From Lacinutrix sp. Bg11-31 (GTDB lineage: Bacteria; Bacteroidota; Bacteroidia; Flavobacteriales; Flavobacteriaceae), in the NCBI RefSeq assembly GCF_002831665.1, contig NZ_CP025118.1:2418001-2482000 (forward strand): a stretch of DNA of 64,000 nt. Direction: 5' to 3'. The translations under genes were made by a program, and so were the position numbers. Below the pieces are notes generated by a model. The model had not been told where the DNA came from. It searched no databases and worked only from the letters and a program-made list of their open reading frames with translations. Shown here piece after piece: positions 9,290-17,536 of the stretch (position 1 is its first letter; the number at the start of each line of letters is the position of its first letter).

Positions 9290-10012
9290 TTATTTATTGA
9301 ATAAACTTTTAAATTTCATTGAGATTACTCCAAAAACAGCTTCAGAAATAATACCAGTACTTAATTTAGATTCTCCTTTTGTTCTATCTGTAAAAATCAC
9401 TGGTACTTCTACAATTTTAAAATGCTTTAAGTAGGCTTTAAACTTCATTTCAATTTGAAATGCGTAACCTATAAACTTAATATTATCAAAATTAATACTT
9501 TCTAATACACTCCTATGATAACAAATAAAACCTGCTGTACTATCTTTTATGCGCATTCCAGTAATAATTTTCACATAAATAGAGGCTCCATAAGATAATA
9601 TAATTCGGCTTAAAGGCCAATTAACAACATTAATACCTTTCACATAACGTGAGCCAATGCTTAAAGCAGCTCCTTTTTTGTGGCATGCATTGTAAAGCCT
9701 TATTAGATCTTTGGGATTGTGAGAGAAATCAGCGTCCATTTCAAAAACATACTCATACTTTCTTTCTAGGCACCATTTAAAACCATGAATATATGCAGTA
9801 CCTAAGCCCGATTTTTCCTTTCTAACTTCTAAAAATAAAGACTCAGGATATCTTTGCTGAAGCTCCCTAACTTTGTCTGCTGTACCATCTGGAGAATTAT
9901 CGTCTACCACCAGAATATGAAACGTTTTTTCTTGACTAAAAACAGCATCGACAATTGCCTCAATGTTTTCAATTTCATTATAAGTTGGTATAATTACAAC
10001 AGCGTCTTGCAT
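9290..10012 (-). CDS. Polyprenol-phosphate mannosyltransferase (GT2, DPM1-like)
   Basis: A 240-residue family 2 glycosyltransferase. Its N-terminus, [16 protein letters not shown], binds the nucleotide sugar, and the DxD motif is in [10 protein letters not shown]. The C-terminal [12 protein letters not shown] segment is typical of dolichol/polyprenol-phosphate mannose synthases. It is expected to transfer mannose (or a related hexose) from GDP-mannose to a polyprenyl phosphate at the inner membrane, supplying glycans for lipoproteins or secreted glycoproteins. The length and lack of added transmembrane helices match the soluble short class. It is the first gene of the operon with pyrC. Confidence 0.88.
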   Translation of the reverse strand: MQDAVVIIPTYNEIENIEAIVDAVFSQEKTFHILVVDDNSPDGTADKVRELQQRYPESLFLEVRKEKSGLGTAYIHGFKWCLERKYEYVFEMDADFSHNPKDLIRLYNACHKKGAALSIGSRYVKGINVVNWPLSRIILSYGASIYVKIITGMRIKDSTAGFICYHRSVLESINFDNIKFIGYAFQIEMKFKAYLKHFKIVEVPVIFTDRTKGESKLSTGIISEAVFGVISMKFKSLFNK

Positions 10013-10032
10013 TAATAGCTTTTAATTTATGG

Positions 10033-10040
10033 CAAATGTA
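10033..10040 (-). promoter_or_regulatory. -7 element of mannosyltransferase-pyrC operon
   Basis: On the minus strand the sequence reads TACATTTG, a match to TAnnTTTG, 20 nt before the ATG at 10012. Confidence 0.6.
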
Positions 10041-10120
10041 CATATTTGGCAATTAGTTTTTTATAAAAATTTCTTAATAAATGATGCGTCTTCTTAAGAA
10101 TTTTATAATAATTTTACAGC

Positions 10121-10765
10121 ATGCTAAGAGAAGTACTTTCAACCGAGCTTTATACCATTTCACTAATAATTTGTCTTGTTCTTGTTGCAATCGCTAAACT
10201 TTTGTTTCCAAAGCGCTTTCAAGATTTCCTAATGTTGTTAATAAACTTTAGATATTTAAAAGTGTATTCGCGAGAACAAAAATTTATTGATGTGTTCGAA
10301 GGCTTACTATTTACAAACCTTATTATAGGATTGTCTGTTTTTATTTTATTATGCTTTAATCTAAGCATAAGCATACCTGAAGCCGAATACTTAACACCTC
10401 CTAAACTAGCCTTTGGTATTGGTATGCTAATACTTATTAAAATATTATTAGAGCGTTTAGTGAGTAGTATTCTTAATATGGACTCTATAATCGATAACTA
10501 CATTTTTCAAAAAGTAAGTTATAAAAATTTCTTAGGTCTACTATTAATCCCTATAAATGCTATTTTAATATATTCTTGGTATCCTACACGAATTAGCACT
10601 TCTGTCTTTATAATACTTTTAATATTAATTAATGTTTATGGTATTCTAATATTTATAAAAGATAATCTTAAAACTATAAAAAAGAATTGGCTATATTTTA
10701 TTTTGTATCTTTGCGCACTTGAAATTTCACCTTATCTAGTTTTGTATAAGATATATACACTATAA
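10121..10765 (+). CDS. DUF4271 membrane protein
   Basis: A 214-residue integral membrane protein with about six hydrophobic segments (starting near 15-30, 65-85, 100-115, 135-155, 160-178 and 190-205). It matches the Bacteroidota-specific DUF4271 family, which characteristically precedes uroporphyrinogen-III synthase, as here (26 nt gap). Function unknown. The linkage to hemD suggests co-transcription but not necessarily a role in haem synthesis. Confidence 0.8.
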   Translation: MLREVLSTELYTISLIICLVLVAIAKLLFPKRFQDFLMLLINFRYLKVYSREQKFIDVFEGLLFTNLIIGLSVFILLCFNLSISIPEAEYLTPPKLAFGIGMLILIKILLERLVSSILNMDSIIDNYIFQKVSYKNFLGLLLIPINAILIYSWYPTRISTSVFIILLILINVYGILIFIKDNLKTIKKNWLYFILYLCALEISPYLVLYKIYTL

Positions 10766-10791
10766 TAAGGTCTTAAAAAAGCTATTAGAAT

Positions 10792-11538
10792 ATGAAAGTG
10801 AAAACCATTTTAGTATCCCAACCAGAACCTAAAATTGAAAATTCGCCATATTTCGATTTGTCTGAAAGACAGAAAGTTAAAATAGATTTTCGTCCTTTTA
10901 TTCATGTTGAAGGCGTTCCTTCTAAAGAAATTAGACAACAAAAAATTGATCTTAGTAAGTTTACCGCAATAATATTAACAAGTAGAAATGCAGTCGATCA
11001 CTTTTTTAGAGTAGCCGAAGAAATGCGTTTTAAAGTACCAGACAGTATGAAGTATTTCTGCCAGTCTGAAGCTGTAGCTTACTACCTTCAAAAATATGTA
11101 GTGTATCGAAAACGTAAAATTTATGTTGGTAAACGTACATTTACAGAGCTTTCTCCTTTAATTAAAAAGTATAAAGACGAAAATTTTCTACTTCCTGCTG
11201 CAGATAAGCTTAAAGCAGAAGTTCCTGAAGTTTTAAATGCTTTAGGTGTAAAATGGAAAGAAGCTGTTTTTTACAAAACTGTAATTAGCGATTTGTCTGA
11301 TTTAGAAAATGTAACTTATGATATATTAGTATTCTTTAGCCCAAGTGGTATAGATTCTTTATTTCATAATTTCCCAGATTTCGAACAAAAAGATACTAGA
11401 ATTGCGGTGTTTGGAAACACTACTATAAAAGCAGTAGAAGCAAAAGGGTTAAGAGTAGATATTGCTGCTCCAACTCCAGAGACTCCTTCTATGACAATGG
11501 CTTTAAAGAAGTACATTACAATTGTAAATAAAAAATAA
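10792..11538 (+). CDS. hemD: Uroporphyrinogen-III synthase
   Basis: A 248-residue cytoplasmic enzyme that closes and inverts ring D of hydroxymethylbilane in haem and sirohaem synthesis. The family shows low sequence conservation. Recognisable parts are the N-terminal ILVSQPEP strand, AIILTSRNAVDHFF, the central YVGKRTFTEL linker, and the C-terminal DILVFFSPSGIDSLF and AVFGNTTIKAVEAKGL, which form the two alternating HUP-like domains. The normal length is about 250 residues. It follows DUF4271 in an operon and ends at a strong bidirectional terminator facing pckA. Confidence 0.88.
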   Translation: MKVKTILVSQPEPKIENSPYFDLSERQKVKIDFRPFIHVEGVPSKEIRQQKIDLSKFTAIILTSRNAVDHFFRVAEEMRFKVPDSMKYFCQSEAVAYYLQKYVVYRKRKIYVGKRTFTELSPLIKKYKDENFLLPAADKLKAEVPEVLNALGVKWKEAVFYKTVISDLSDLENVTYDILVFFSPSGIDSLFHNFPDFEQKDTRIAVFGNTTIKAVEAKGLRVDIAAPTPETPSMTMALKKYITIVNKK

Positions 11539-11556
11539 AGTCTTTTACCTTAATAA

Positions 11557-11610
11557 ATATACATCATAAAAAAGGCTTCTCGATTGAGAAGCCTTTTTTA
11601 TGATGTATAT
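11557..11610. terminator. Bidirectional terminator, perfect 25-bp inverted repeat
   Basis: Left arm 11557-11581 and right arm 11586-11610 are perfect reverse complements around the loop GATT. A/T runs inside the arms give a T-run on both strands. It separates the convergent hemD and pckA genes. Confidence 0.9.
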
Positions 11611-11622
11611 TTTGGTTAAATT

Positions 11623-13245
11623 CTAAAGTGTTTCTGATTTAACATTTGGAGCACCAGCTAAAATAGCATCATTAGCATTGTCTTCAAACTGTTTAAAATT
11701 CTCTTTAAACGAACGTGCTAATTTATCTGCAGTTGCATAATAACCTTCATCATTATTCCATGTTTGTCTTGGACTTAAAACAGATGTTGGTACATTAGGA
11801 CAAGTTCTTGGTTGTTCTACTTTAAAAATAGAATGTGTATGGTAATTTCCTTTGTTTGCTTCTTCTAAAGAACCATCCATAGCAGCAGTAATCATTGCAC
11901 GTGTATACTTTAATTTCATTCTACTACCAATACCGTAAGGTCCACCAGTCCAACCAGTGTTTACTAACCAAACAGTTACACCAGCTTCCTGCATTTTACG
12001 ACTTAACATCTCTGCGTACTTTGTAGGATGTAATGGCATAAATGGCGCACCAAAACATGCCGAAAAGCTTGGTACAGGCTCTGTAATACCAGCTTCTGTT
12101 CCTGCTACTTTAGCAGTGTAACCAGAAATAAAATGGTAAGCAGCTTGACCTGGTGTTAATTTTGAAATTGGAGGCAATACACCAAAAGCATCTGCTGTTA
12201 AAAAGAAGATATTTTTAGGGTTTTCACCTGTTGATGGTACTCTAATATTTTCAATATGATGAATTGGATAACTTACTCTTGTATTTTGAGTAATTGAAGT
12301 ATCTTCAAAATCTACTTCACCTTTAGCATTCATTTTAACATTTTCAAGAATAGCTCCTTCTTTTATTGCTCCAAAAATTTCTGGTTCTTGTTCTTGAGAT
12401 AGGTTTATTACTTTAGCGTAACAACCACCTTCAAAGTTAAAAACTGTGTTTTCGGCAGTCCAACCGTGTTCATCGTCACCAATTAAACTTCTGTCAGGAT
12501 CTGTAGACAAAGTTGTTTTTCCAGTTCCAGATAAACCAAAGAAAATAGATGTATCTCCTTCTTTACCAACATTTGCACTACAGTGCATTGGTAACGTATT
12601 TTTAAATACAGGAAGAATAAAATTTAAAGCCGAAAAAATACCTTTTTTAATTTCACCAGTATAACCCGTTCCACCAATAAGCGCAATTTTCTTTTCGAAA
12701 TTTAAAATTGCAAAGTTATGTTGGCGTGTTCCATCCTCTTCAGGATTAGCCATAAAACCAGGAGCGTTTACTACTGTCCATTCTGGAGAGAAGTTTTTTA
12801 ACTCTGCTTCAGTTGGACGTAAAAACATATTATAAGCAAACATGTTACTCCAAGGATACTCATTAATTACACGAATATTCAATTTGTAATTTTCATCTGC
12901 ACAGGCATAACTATCTCTTACAAACACTTCTTTTTCAGAAAGATAATCTGCAACCTTATTATAAAGGGCATCAAACTTATCTGAATCAAAAGGAATATTT
13001 ATATTTCCCCACCAAACGCGATCTTTTGTAATATCGTCTTTTACAATAAAACGATCCATTGGAGAACGCCCTGTAAACTCACCTGTATTAACAGCTAAAG
13101 CTCCAGAAGATGATTGCACACCTTGTCCTTTCTCAATTGTTGTTTCTTGTAATTCTTTAGGAGATAATTGGTATCGAACATTAGCGTTCTTAATACCGTA
13201 TTGTTCTAACGAAATCGTTTTCGTAGATTGTGTATGGTTTACCAT
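11623..13245 (-). CDS. pckA: Phosphoenolpyruvate carboxykinase (ATP)
   Basis: A 540-residue ATP-dependent PEP carboxykinase, which converts oxaloacetate plus ATP to PEP plus CO2 for gluconeogenesis. It has the kinase-1a P-loop GLSGTGKTTLS and kinase-2 motif GDDEHGW (about residues 238-262), the oxaloacetate-binding FTGRSPMDRF near 55-65, and the Lys-containing IGGTGYTGEIKKG. Length is normal. It is a single-gene transcript: its promoter reads TAGTTTTG on the minus strand, 25 nt upstream, and the shared terminator lies 12 nt past the stop. Confidence 0.98.
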   Translation of the reverse strand: MVNHTQSTKTISLEQYGIKNANVRYQLSPKELQETTIEKGQGVQSSSGALAVNTGEFTGRSPMDRFIVKDDITKDRVWWGNINIPFDSDKFDALYNKVADYLSEKEVFVRDSYACADENYKLNIRVINEYPWSNMFAYNMFLRPTEAELKNFSPEWTVVNAPGFMANPEEDGTRQHNFAILNFEKKIALIGGTGYTGEIKKGIFSALNFILPVFKNTLPMHCSANVGKEGDTSIFFGLSGTGKTTLSTDPDRSLIGDDEHGWTAENTVFNFEGGCYAKVINLSQEQEPEIFGAIKEGAILENVKMNAKGEVDFEDTSITQNTRVSYPIHHIENIRVPSTGENPKNIFFLTADAFGVLPPISKLTPGQAAYHFISGYTAKVAGTEAGITEPVPSFSACFGAPFMPLHPTKYAEMLSRKMQEAGVTVWLVNTGWTGGPYGIGSRMKLKYTRAMITAAMDGSLEEANKGNYHTHSIFKVEQPRTCPNVPTSVLSPRQTWNNDEGYYATADKLARSFKENFKQFEDNANDAILAGAPNVKSETL

Positions 13246-13270
13246 AATTTAGATTATTGTTATTAGACTA

Positions 13271-13278
13271 CAAAACTA
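13271..13278 (-). promoter_or_regulatory. -7 promoter element of pckA
   Basis: TAGTTTTG on the minus strand matches TAnnTTTG and lies 25 nt before the pckA ATG. Confidence 0.65.
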
Positions 13279-13311
13279 CACTTTATTATAAGATATTAGT
13301 ACAAATAAGCA

Positions 13312-13701
13312 TTAATTCTTACTTGCTTTTGCAAAGTTTATTAACAATACTAGCCATGCCAAAATAAGCAACAACCCTCCTAAAGGTGTAATAAAACCAA
13401 TAGATTTAAAGTCAAAACCAGTAAGGCTATTCGTTGCTAAAGCATAAATTGAGCCCGAAAAAAGAAGCACACCAAATAGTACTAAATAATAAATTATTTT
13501 TTTATTTCTTCTGTTAACAACTTCCATATTCCCAATAAAAAGAAGCAAAAATGCGTGATACATTTGGTATCTCACCCCAGTTTCGAAGGATTGTAATGAC
13601 GTTGCAGAAATTTTTGGCCTTAAACCATGAGCTGCAAACGCACCTATTATTACAGCCAACAGGCCAAAAATTGAAGCTAAAATTAACATCTTTTTGTTCA
13701 T
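13312..13701 (-). CDS. DUF423 (YgdD-like) membrane protein
   Basis: A 129-residue inner-membrane protein with four transmembrane helices. The conserved N-terminal GAFAAHGL motif and RYQMYHAFLLL identify the DUF423/YgdD family. Its function is not established in the family. A promoter element reads TAATTTTG on the minus strand at 13761-13768. It is divergent from the saccharopine-dehydrogenase gene. Confidence 0.88.
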   Translation of the reverse strand: MNKKMLILASIFGLLAVIIGAFAAHGLRPKISATSLQSFETGVRYQMYHAFLLLFIGNMEVVNRRNKKIIYYLVLFGVLLFSGSIYALATNSLTGFDFKSIGFITPLGGLLLILAWLVLLINFAKASKN

Positions 13702-13760
13702 ATATCTTTATTATTTGAGTTTAAATAACGATAGCATTTATTACATTCGCATTTTAAACA

Positions 13761-13768
13761 CAAAATTA
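13761..13768 (-). promoter_or_regulatory. -7 promoter element of DUF423 gene
   Basis: TAATTTTG on the minus strand matches TAnnTTTG and lies 59 nt upstream of the DUF423 ATG, inside the divergent intergenic region. Confidence 0.45.
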
Positions 13769-13784
13769 CTTAACAATTCTTAAT

Positions 13785-15149
13785 ATGAGAAACATTTTAG
13801 TTATTGGTTCAGGAAAATCTGCATCTTATTTAATAAAATATCTTTTAGACAAGTCTGAAACTGAAAACCTTCATATAACTGTTGGTGATTTAGACATAGC
13901 AAATGCATCAAAGCTTACAAATAATCATAAAAATGCAACTGCAATTGCTTTAGATGTATTTAACGCGAAATCTAGACTTGAAGCTGTAAAAGCAGCAGAT
14001 ATGGTTATCTCTATGCTACCAGCACGTTTTCATATTGAAGTTGCAAAAGACTGTATTACCTACAATAAAAACATGGTAACAGCTTCTTACGTTAGCGACG
14101 AAATGCAAGCTTTAGATGCACAAGCAAAAGAAAAAGGTTTAGTATTTATGAACGAAATTGGAGTAGATCCAGGAATCGACCACATGAGTGCCATGCAAGT
14201 AATTGACAGAATTGAAGCCGAAGGTGGAAAACTAATTTTGTTCGAATCTTTTACAGGAGGATTAGTTGCACCAGAAAGTGATAATAATTTATGGAACTAC
14301 AAATTTACTTGGAACCCAAGAAATGTAGTCCTTGCAGGACAAGGTAGTGCTGCAAAATTCTTACAAGAAGGCACCTACAAATACATACCATACAACCGTT
14401 TATTTAGACGTACAGAATTTTTAGAAGTCGATGGTTTTGGCCGTTTTGAAGCCTACGCTAATAGGGATTCATTAAAATACCAAAGTATTTATGGTATCGA
14501 CGATGTTAAAACATTATATCGTGGAACTATAAGAAAAGTTGGTTTTAGTCGTGCTTGGAATATATTCGCGGCACTTGGCCTAACAGACGACAGCTACACA
14601 ATAGACGATAGCGAAAACATGAGTTATCGTGATTTCGTCAACTCTTTTCTACCATACAGTCCAACAGATTCTGTAGAAATTAAATTTAGACACGCACTAA
14701 AAATTGACCAAGATGATATTGTTTGGGATAAACTAGAAGAGTTAGATATTTTCAGCCCAACAAAAATGGTAACGCTTAAAAAAGCAACACCAGCACAAAT
14801 ATTGCAAAAAATATTAATGGATAGCTGGACACTAGACCCTACAGATAAAGACATGATTGTAATGTACCATAAATTTGGTTACGAGTTAAACGGTAAAAAA
14901 CACCAAATAGACTCAACAATGGTGACTTTAGGAGAGGACCAAACCTACACTGCAATGGCAAAAACAGTTGGCTTACCAGTAGCCATGGCTGCAATGGCAA
15001 TACTTAACAAGAAAATTACAACTCCTGGTGTTTTAAGACCAATAAACAAAGAAGTTTACGAGCCAATTTTAGAAGAACTAGAAGATTATGGCATCATTTT
15101 TAAAGAGAAAAAAGTGCCCTATTTAGGTTACAATCCTTTACACGTATAA
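13785..15149 (+). CDS. Saccharopine dehydrogenase-type oxidoreductase (LYS9-like)
   Basis: A 454-residue enzyme with an N-terminal Rossmann domain (ILVIGSGKSASYL, residues 4-16) and the saccharopine-dehydrogenase C-terminal domain (NEIGVDPGIDHMSAMQ, SFTGGLVAPESDNN). It most resembles the glutamate-forming saccharopine dehydrogenase of lysine metabolism. In Flavobacteriaceae this gene is thought to act in lysine degradation or aminoadipate interconversion, but the exact reaction is not fixed by sequence alone. An Lrp-type regulator follows 200 nt downstream on the same strand, which fits amino-acid control. The gap holds a structured repeat. Confidence 0.88.
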   Translation: MRNILVIGSGKSASYLIKYLLDKSETENLHITVGDLDIANASKLTNNHKNATAIALDVFNAKSRLEAVKAADMVISMLPARFHIEVAKDCITYNKNMVTASYVSDEMQALDAQAKEKGLVFMNEIGVDPGIDHMSAMQVIDRIEAEGGKLILFESFTGGLVAPESDNNLWNYKFTWNPRNVVLAGQGSAAKFLQEGTYKYIPYNRLFRRTEFLEVDGFGRFEAYANRDSLKYQSIYGIDDVKTLYRGTIRKVGFSRAWNIFAALGLTDDSYTIDDSENMSYRDFVNSFLPYSPTDSVEIKFRHALKIDQDDIVWDKLEELDIFSPTKMVTLKKATPAQILQKILMDSWTLDPTDKDMIVMYHKFGYELNGKKHQIDSTMVTLGEDQTYTAMAKTVGLPVAMAAMAILNKKITTPGVLRPINKEVYEPILEELEDYGIIFKEKKVPYLGYNPLHV

Positions 15150-15154
15150 TATTT

Positions 15155-15264
15155 GGGCGTTACCAAGGCAAGCCTAAGGGCATTGTCTTGGTCAGGCTCT
15201 ACGTTATATCTTTTTTTGCCATATATGGCAGCAAAAAAAGGATGCCACTTCTATCCTTAACGCA
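15155..15264 (+). repeat. Structured intergenic repeat element (Flavobacteria-type)
   Basis: A 110-nt element. Its outer ends GCGTTA and TAACGC are inverted. One inner hairpin is at 15162-15192 (ACCAAGGCAA with TTGTCTTGGT, one G:T pair) and a second at 15210-15240 (CTTTTTTTGC with GCAAAAAAAG around CATATATGGCA). The pattern GGGCGTTACC ... GGCTCTACG ... TATCTTTTTTT ... GGATGCCACTTCTATCC ... AACGC recalls a short repeat I remember between genes in many flavobacterial genomes. It is not coding. It is more GC-rich than its surroundings. Confidence 0.65.
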
Positions 15265-15350
15265 CTTACCTTAGCATCGTTTTAAATTAAAGTTTCAGTT
15301 TCATACTATTTTAGTACTTTTATGTTTTAAACTAAAAACATAATAACCAC

Positions 15351-15821
15351 TTGAAAGTTATAAATCAAAACATACATATAGATGGTATCGATAAAAAGAT
15401 ACTTCGTGCTTTAATGGAAGATGCCAGAACATCTATTCTAGAAATTGCGAGACAAGTTGGTATTTCTGGAGCTGCAATACACCAACGTTTAAAAAAGTTA
15501 GAAAAATCTGGATTAATAGCAGGCTCAAAGTTTATTATAAACCCAAAAGTACTAGGCTATACTACTATGGCGTATATTGGTGTCTATCTAGACAAAGCAA
15601 TGAGTAATCCCGAAGCTGTAAAACAGCTAAAAAAAATACCCGAAGTTTTAGAGTGCCATTATACCACAGGAAACTGGAGTATTTTTATTAAAATTCTCTG
15701 TAAAGACAATGAACACCTTATGCATGTTTTAAATAAAGACATTCAATCTATAGAAGGTGTATCGAGAACAGAAACTTTTATTTCTTTAAACCAACAAATT
15801 GATAGACAGATTAAGATATAA
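15351..15821 (+). CDS. Lrp/AsnC family transcriptional regulator
   Basis: A 156-residue regulator. The N-terminal HTH (DGIDKKILRALMEDARTSILEIARQVGISGAAIHQRLKKLEKSGLI is split over residues 10-56) is followed by an AsnC-type ligand-binding RAM domain (about 70-150). These proteins bind DNA as multimers and sense amino acids. The start is a TTG: there is no in-frame ATG upstream before a stop, and the HTH begins nine residues in, so the alternative downstream ATG would cut the domain. It lies 200 nt after the saccharopine-dehydrogenase gene, a likely target. Confidence 0.9.
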   Translation: MKVINQNIHIDGIDKKILRALMEDARTSILEIARQVGISGAAIHQRLKKLEKSGLIAGSKFIINPKVLGYTTMAYIGVYLDKAMSNPEAVKQLKKIPEVLECHYTTGNWSIFIKILCKDNEHLMHVLNKDIQSIEGVSRTETFISLNQQIDRQIKI

Positions 15822-15885
15822 GATGTAAAAGTTTTCTGTTACCTCCAAAGCTTCAAAGCCTATAAAAATGGAAATACTCAAACTA

Positions 15886-15919
15886 GCAAAAAAAGCCCCT
15901 AAAATAATTTAGGAGCTTT
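15886..15919 (-). terminator. Probable terminator of T9SS gene
   Basis: On the minus strand AGCTCCTAAA pairs with TTTAGGGGCT (one G:T pair), followed by a run of seven T. It lies 20 nt past the stop of the minus-strand T9SS gene and may also slow the opposing Lrp transcript. Confidence 0.75.
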
Positions 15920-15939
15920 CTATTTTAAAAGTTAATTAT

Positions 15940-16740
15940 TTATTCAATAATTAACTTTTTAGTGATTGTGCCTGTTTCAGAGACAATAGAAACAAAATAT
16001 AACCCTGAAGATAATTTTGAACTTAAATCTAAGTTTTTATCGGTTGTTATTCCATTTAAATTAATGGCCTCAATTGTTCGACCGTTAATGTCTGTAACGG
16101 TAACTTCATTTAAAGTTGCACCAGAATTTTTAATAGTTATGTTTCCATTAGATGGGTTTGGATAAATAGCAACTTGATTATCTAACGACAAAAACGCTTC
16201 TACACCTAATGTATCAAGAACATCTAGCTCAATATTGTGAAATGCAAAATCGGTATTATCATTCACATCTGGTTGAAGTATTTTAAATGCAGTAATATTT
16301 GAAGCATTTGTTGCATTGTCAATATTAACTGCACCTGCACCAACTAAATACTCTTGATTTGATGAAATCACTAAATCATCTTGGTTTACAAGTGAAATAA
16401 ATCCATCTTCCAACGTATCATAATCCATTCCGTTTAATTTAAAATTTGTAGGATTACCATTTTTTGTAAGTGTTATAATAAATGTATTTGCAGGAGTTGT
16501 GCTACCTAAATAAAATATTAAATCAGTTCCAGATAAAGGTACAATAGTTTCAGCTCCTGTACCAGCAACATCAATTTGCAATACATAAGTGTCAGGTCCT
16601 ACCGTAAGTGTTTCAGTAATACTAACTCCATTATCTACTGCAGTATCAATAGTGAAATTTATATTTTGAGCCTCTAAAATCAAACTACTCAAAATTAAAA
16701 AACAAGAAAATAATGTTATTGTAATGTAATTTTTTTTCAT
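15940..16740 (-). CDS. T9SS-exported protein of unknown function
   Basis: A 266-residue secreted protein with a signal peptide ending in ILEAQ. Residues about 22-185 form a beta-rich region without a recognised domain. A type A T9SS sorting domain begins at VAIYPNPSNGN and ends at ITKKLIIE. It lies 70 nt downstream of the tail-collar gene on the same strand, with a hairpin between them, so it may be transcribed by read-through from the collar promoter. Function unknown. It is not similar to the two T9SS cargo genes at the left end outside the sorting domain. Confidence 0.8.
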   Translation of the reverse strand: MKKNYITITLFSCFLILSSLILEAQNINFTIDTAVDNGVSITETLTVGPDTYVLQIDVAGTGAETIVPLSGTDLIFYLGSTTPANTFIITLTKNGNPTNFKLNGMDYDTLEDGFISLVNQDDLVISSNQEYLVGAGAVNIDNATNASNITAFKILQPDVNDNTDFAFHNIELDVLDTLGVEAFLSLDNQVAIYPNPSNGNITIKNSGATLNEVTVTDINGRTIEAINLNGITTDKNLDLSSKLSSGLYFVSIVSETGTITKKLIIE

Positions 16741-16757
16741 AATAATAAGTTTTAATA

Positions 16758-16797
16758 TTTAAAACCAAAGGCAAGGATTATACTCCTTTTGCCTTTG
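16758..16797 (-). terminator. Candidate terminator/attenuator after tail-collar gene
   Basis: On the minus strand CAAAGGCAA and TTGCCTTTG pair with an inner GGA/TCC stem and a small bulge, followed by GGTTTT. The T-run is short, so partial read-through into the T9SS gene is likely. Confidence 0.5.
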
Positions 16798-16810
16798 ATT
16801 AAATTTTTAA

Positions 16811-17338
16811 TTAGCTTCTTGATGGAAATATACCATCTAAAGCAATTATATAATTTACAACTTGATAAGGCTGCATATTATCATGCCCTTGATTACCTCC
16901 AGTTTGTCCAACAGAAACGCTATCTGATGCCATTGTCGCATTTTTTCCCATTGCGTAAACTCCGCCTTCAGCATTATAAGCACTTGCTGGGTTTGTTACA
17001 GTAACTCCGCCTCTTGGAAGCGGGCTAACTGCTTGTATAGCTGCGCTATGGTTATGTGCTGGTATTTGATTAACATTAAGTGTTACCGCTGCCTCTCCTC
17101 CTTTTTGGCCTAATCTTGCAGAAGGCAACCCTGGGCCATCACCAGCATGAACTGGCACTCTGCCTCTTAAATCTGGCAAACCAAATGTGGTTCTACCATC
17201 ACCACCATAACTAGTTCCCAAAAGCGAAAATAATGCCTGGTATTGAGAGATTGCCAATAATTGCCCGTCGCAAAGCGCCCAACCTCGTGGTGCAAAATTT
17301 CCACCAAACATCATAATTTGTGCAATAAACTGTTCCAT
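16811..17338 (-). CDS. Phage tail collar-domain protein (MdpB-like)
   Basis: A 175-residue protein of the tail-collar / microcystin-dependent-protein family. The hallmark opening is FGGNFAPRGWALCDGQLL (residues 13-30), followed by YGGDGRTTFGLPDLRGRVPVHAG and a C-terminal MQPYQVVNYIIALDGIFP. In phages the domain is part of the short tail fibre. Stand-alone chromosomal versions in Bacteroidota are of unknown role. No other phage structural gene is nearby, so it is not a prophage remnant on present evidence. It has its own promoter (TATTTTTG on the minus strand, 17388-17395). It is divergent from a two-component-system operon and shares a leader sequence with that operon's first gene. Confidence 0.9.
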   Translation of the reverse strand: MEQFIAQIMMFGGNFAPRGWALCDGQLLAISQYQALFSLLGTSYGGDGRTTFGLPDLRGRVPVHAGDGPGLPSARLGQKGGEAAVTLNVNQIPAHNHSAAIQAVSPLPRGGVTVTNPASAYNAEGGVYAMGKNATMASDSVSVGQTGGNQGHDNMQPYQVVNYIIALDGIFPSRS

Positions 17339-17354
17339 AATTTTTAAATTTTAA

Positions 17355-17378
17355 TAGATTAATAGATTAATAGATTAA
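17355..17378. repeat. Three tandem copies of octamer TAGATTAA
   Basis: TAGATTAA occurs three times in a row in the leader of the tail-collar gene. The inverse form TCTATTAA occurs twice at 17509-17524 in the leader of the opposite gene. Confidence 0.8.
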
Positions 17379-17387
17379 TAACTATCT

Positions 17388-17395
17388 CAAAAATA
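17388..17395 (-). promoter_or_regulatory. -7 promoter element of tail-collar gene
   Basis: TATTTTTG on the minus strand matches TAnnTTTG. It lies 49 nt upstream of the ATG at 17338, leaving a leader of about 40 nt that holds the octamer repeats. Confidence 0.6.
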
Positions 17396-17438
17396 ATGTT
17401 TTAACACAGGCTTTAGCAGCGTAAATTTACTTAAAAAT

Positions 17439-17464
17439 AAAATCAGGTAGAAATACCCGATTTT
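17439..17464. promoter_or_regulatory. Candidate operator palindrome between divergent genes
   Basis: TCAGGTA-GAAA-TACCCGA is a 7-4-7 inverted repeat (one mismatch), extended to 11-bp arms by flanking A/T. It lies midway between the divergent promoters of the tail-collar gene and the operon that encodes a NarL-type regulator. Such regulators bind inverted repeats of this size, so autoregulation is inferred. It could alternatively be a terminator-like hairpin, because T residues follow on both strands. Confidence 0.5.
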
Positions 17465-17497
17465 TAAACACTCCTTTATTGGTGTCATTAAATTCAG

Positions 17498-17505
17498 TAA
17501 CTTTA
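17498..17505 (+). promoter_or_regulatory. Weak -7-like element of the unknown-HK-RR operon
   Basis: TAACTTTA matches TAnnTTTG except for the last base. It lies 31 nt before the ATG at 17537. A weak core promoter would suit an activated gene. Confidence 0.35.
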
Positions 17506-17536
17506 AAATCTATTAATCTATTAAAATTTAAAAACT

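Noticed and set aside
16811..17338. Tail-collar gene as part of a prophage
   Set aside because: No capsid, terminase, integrase, lysis or other tail gene and no attachment sites are nearby; neighbours are signalling and metabolic genes.
17355..17378. Tandem octamers as a CRISPR array
   Set aside because: The units are 8 nt with no spacers and there are no cas genes.
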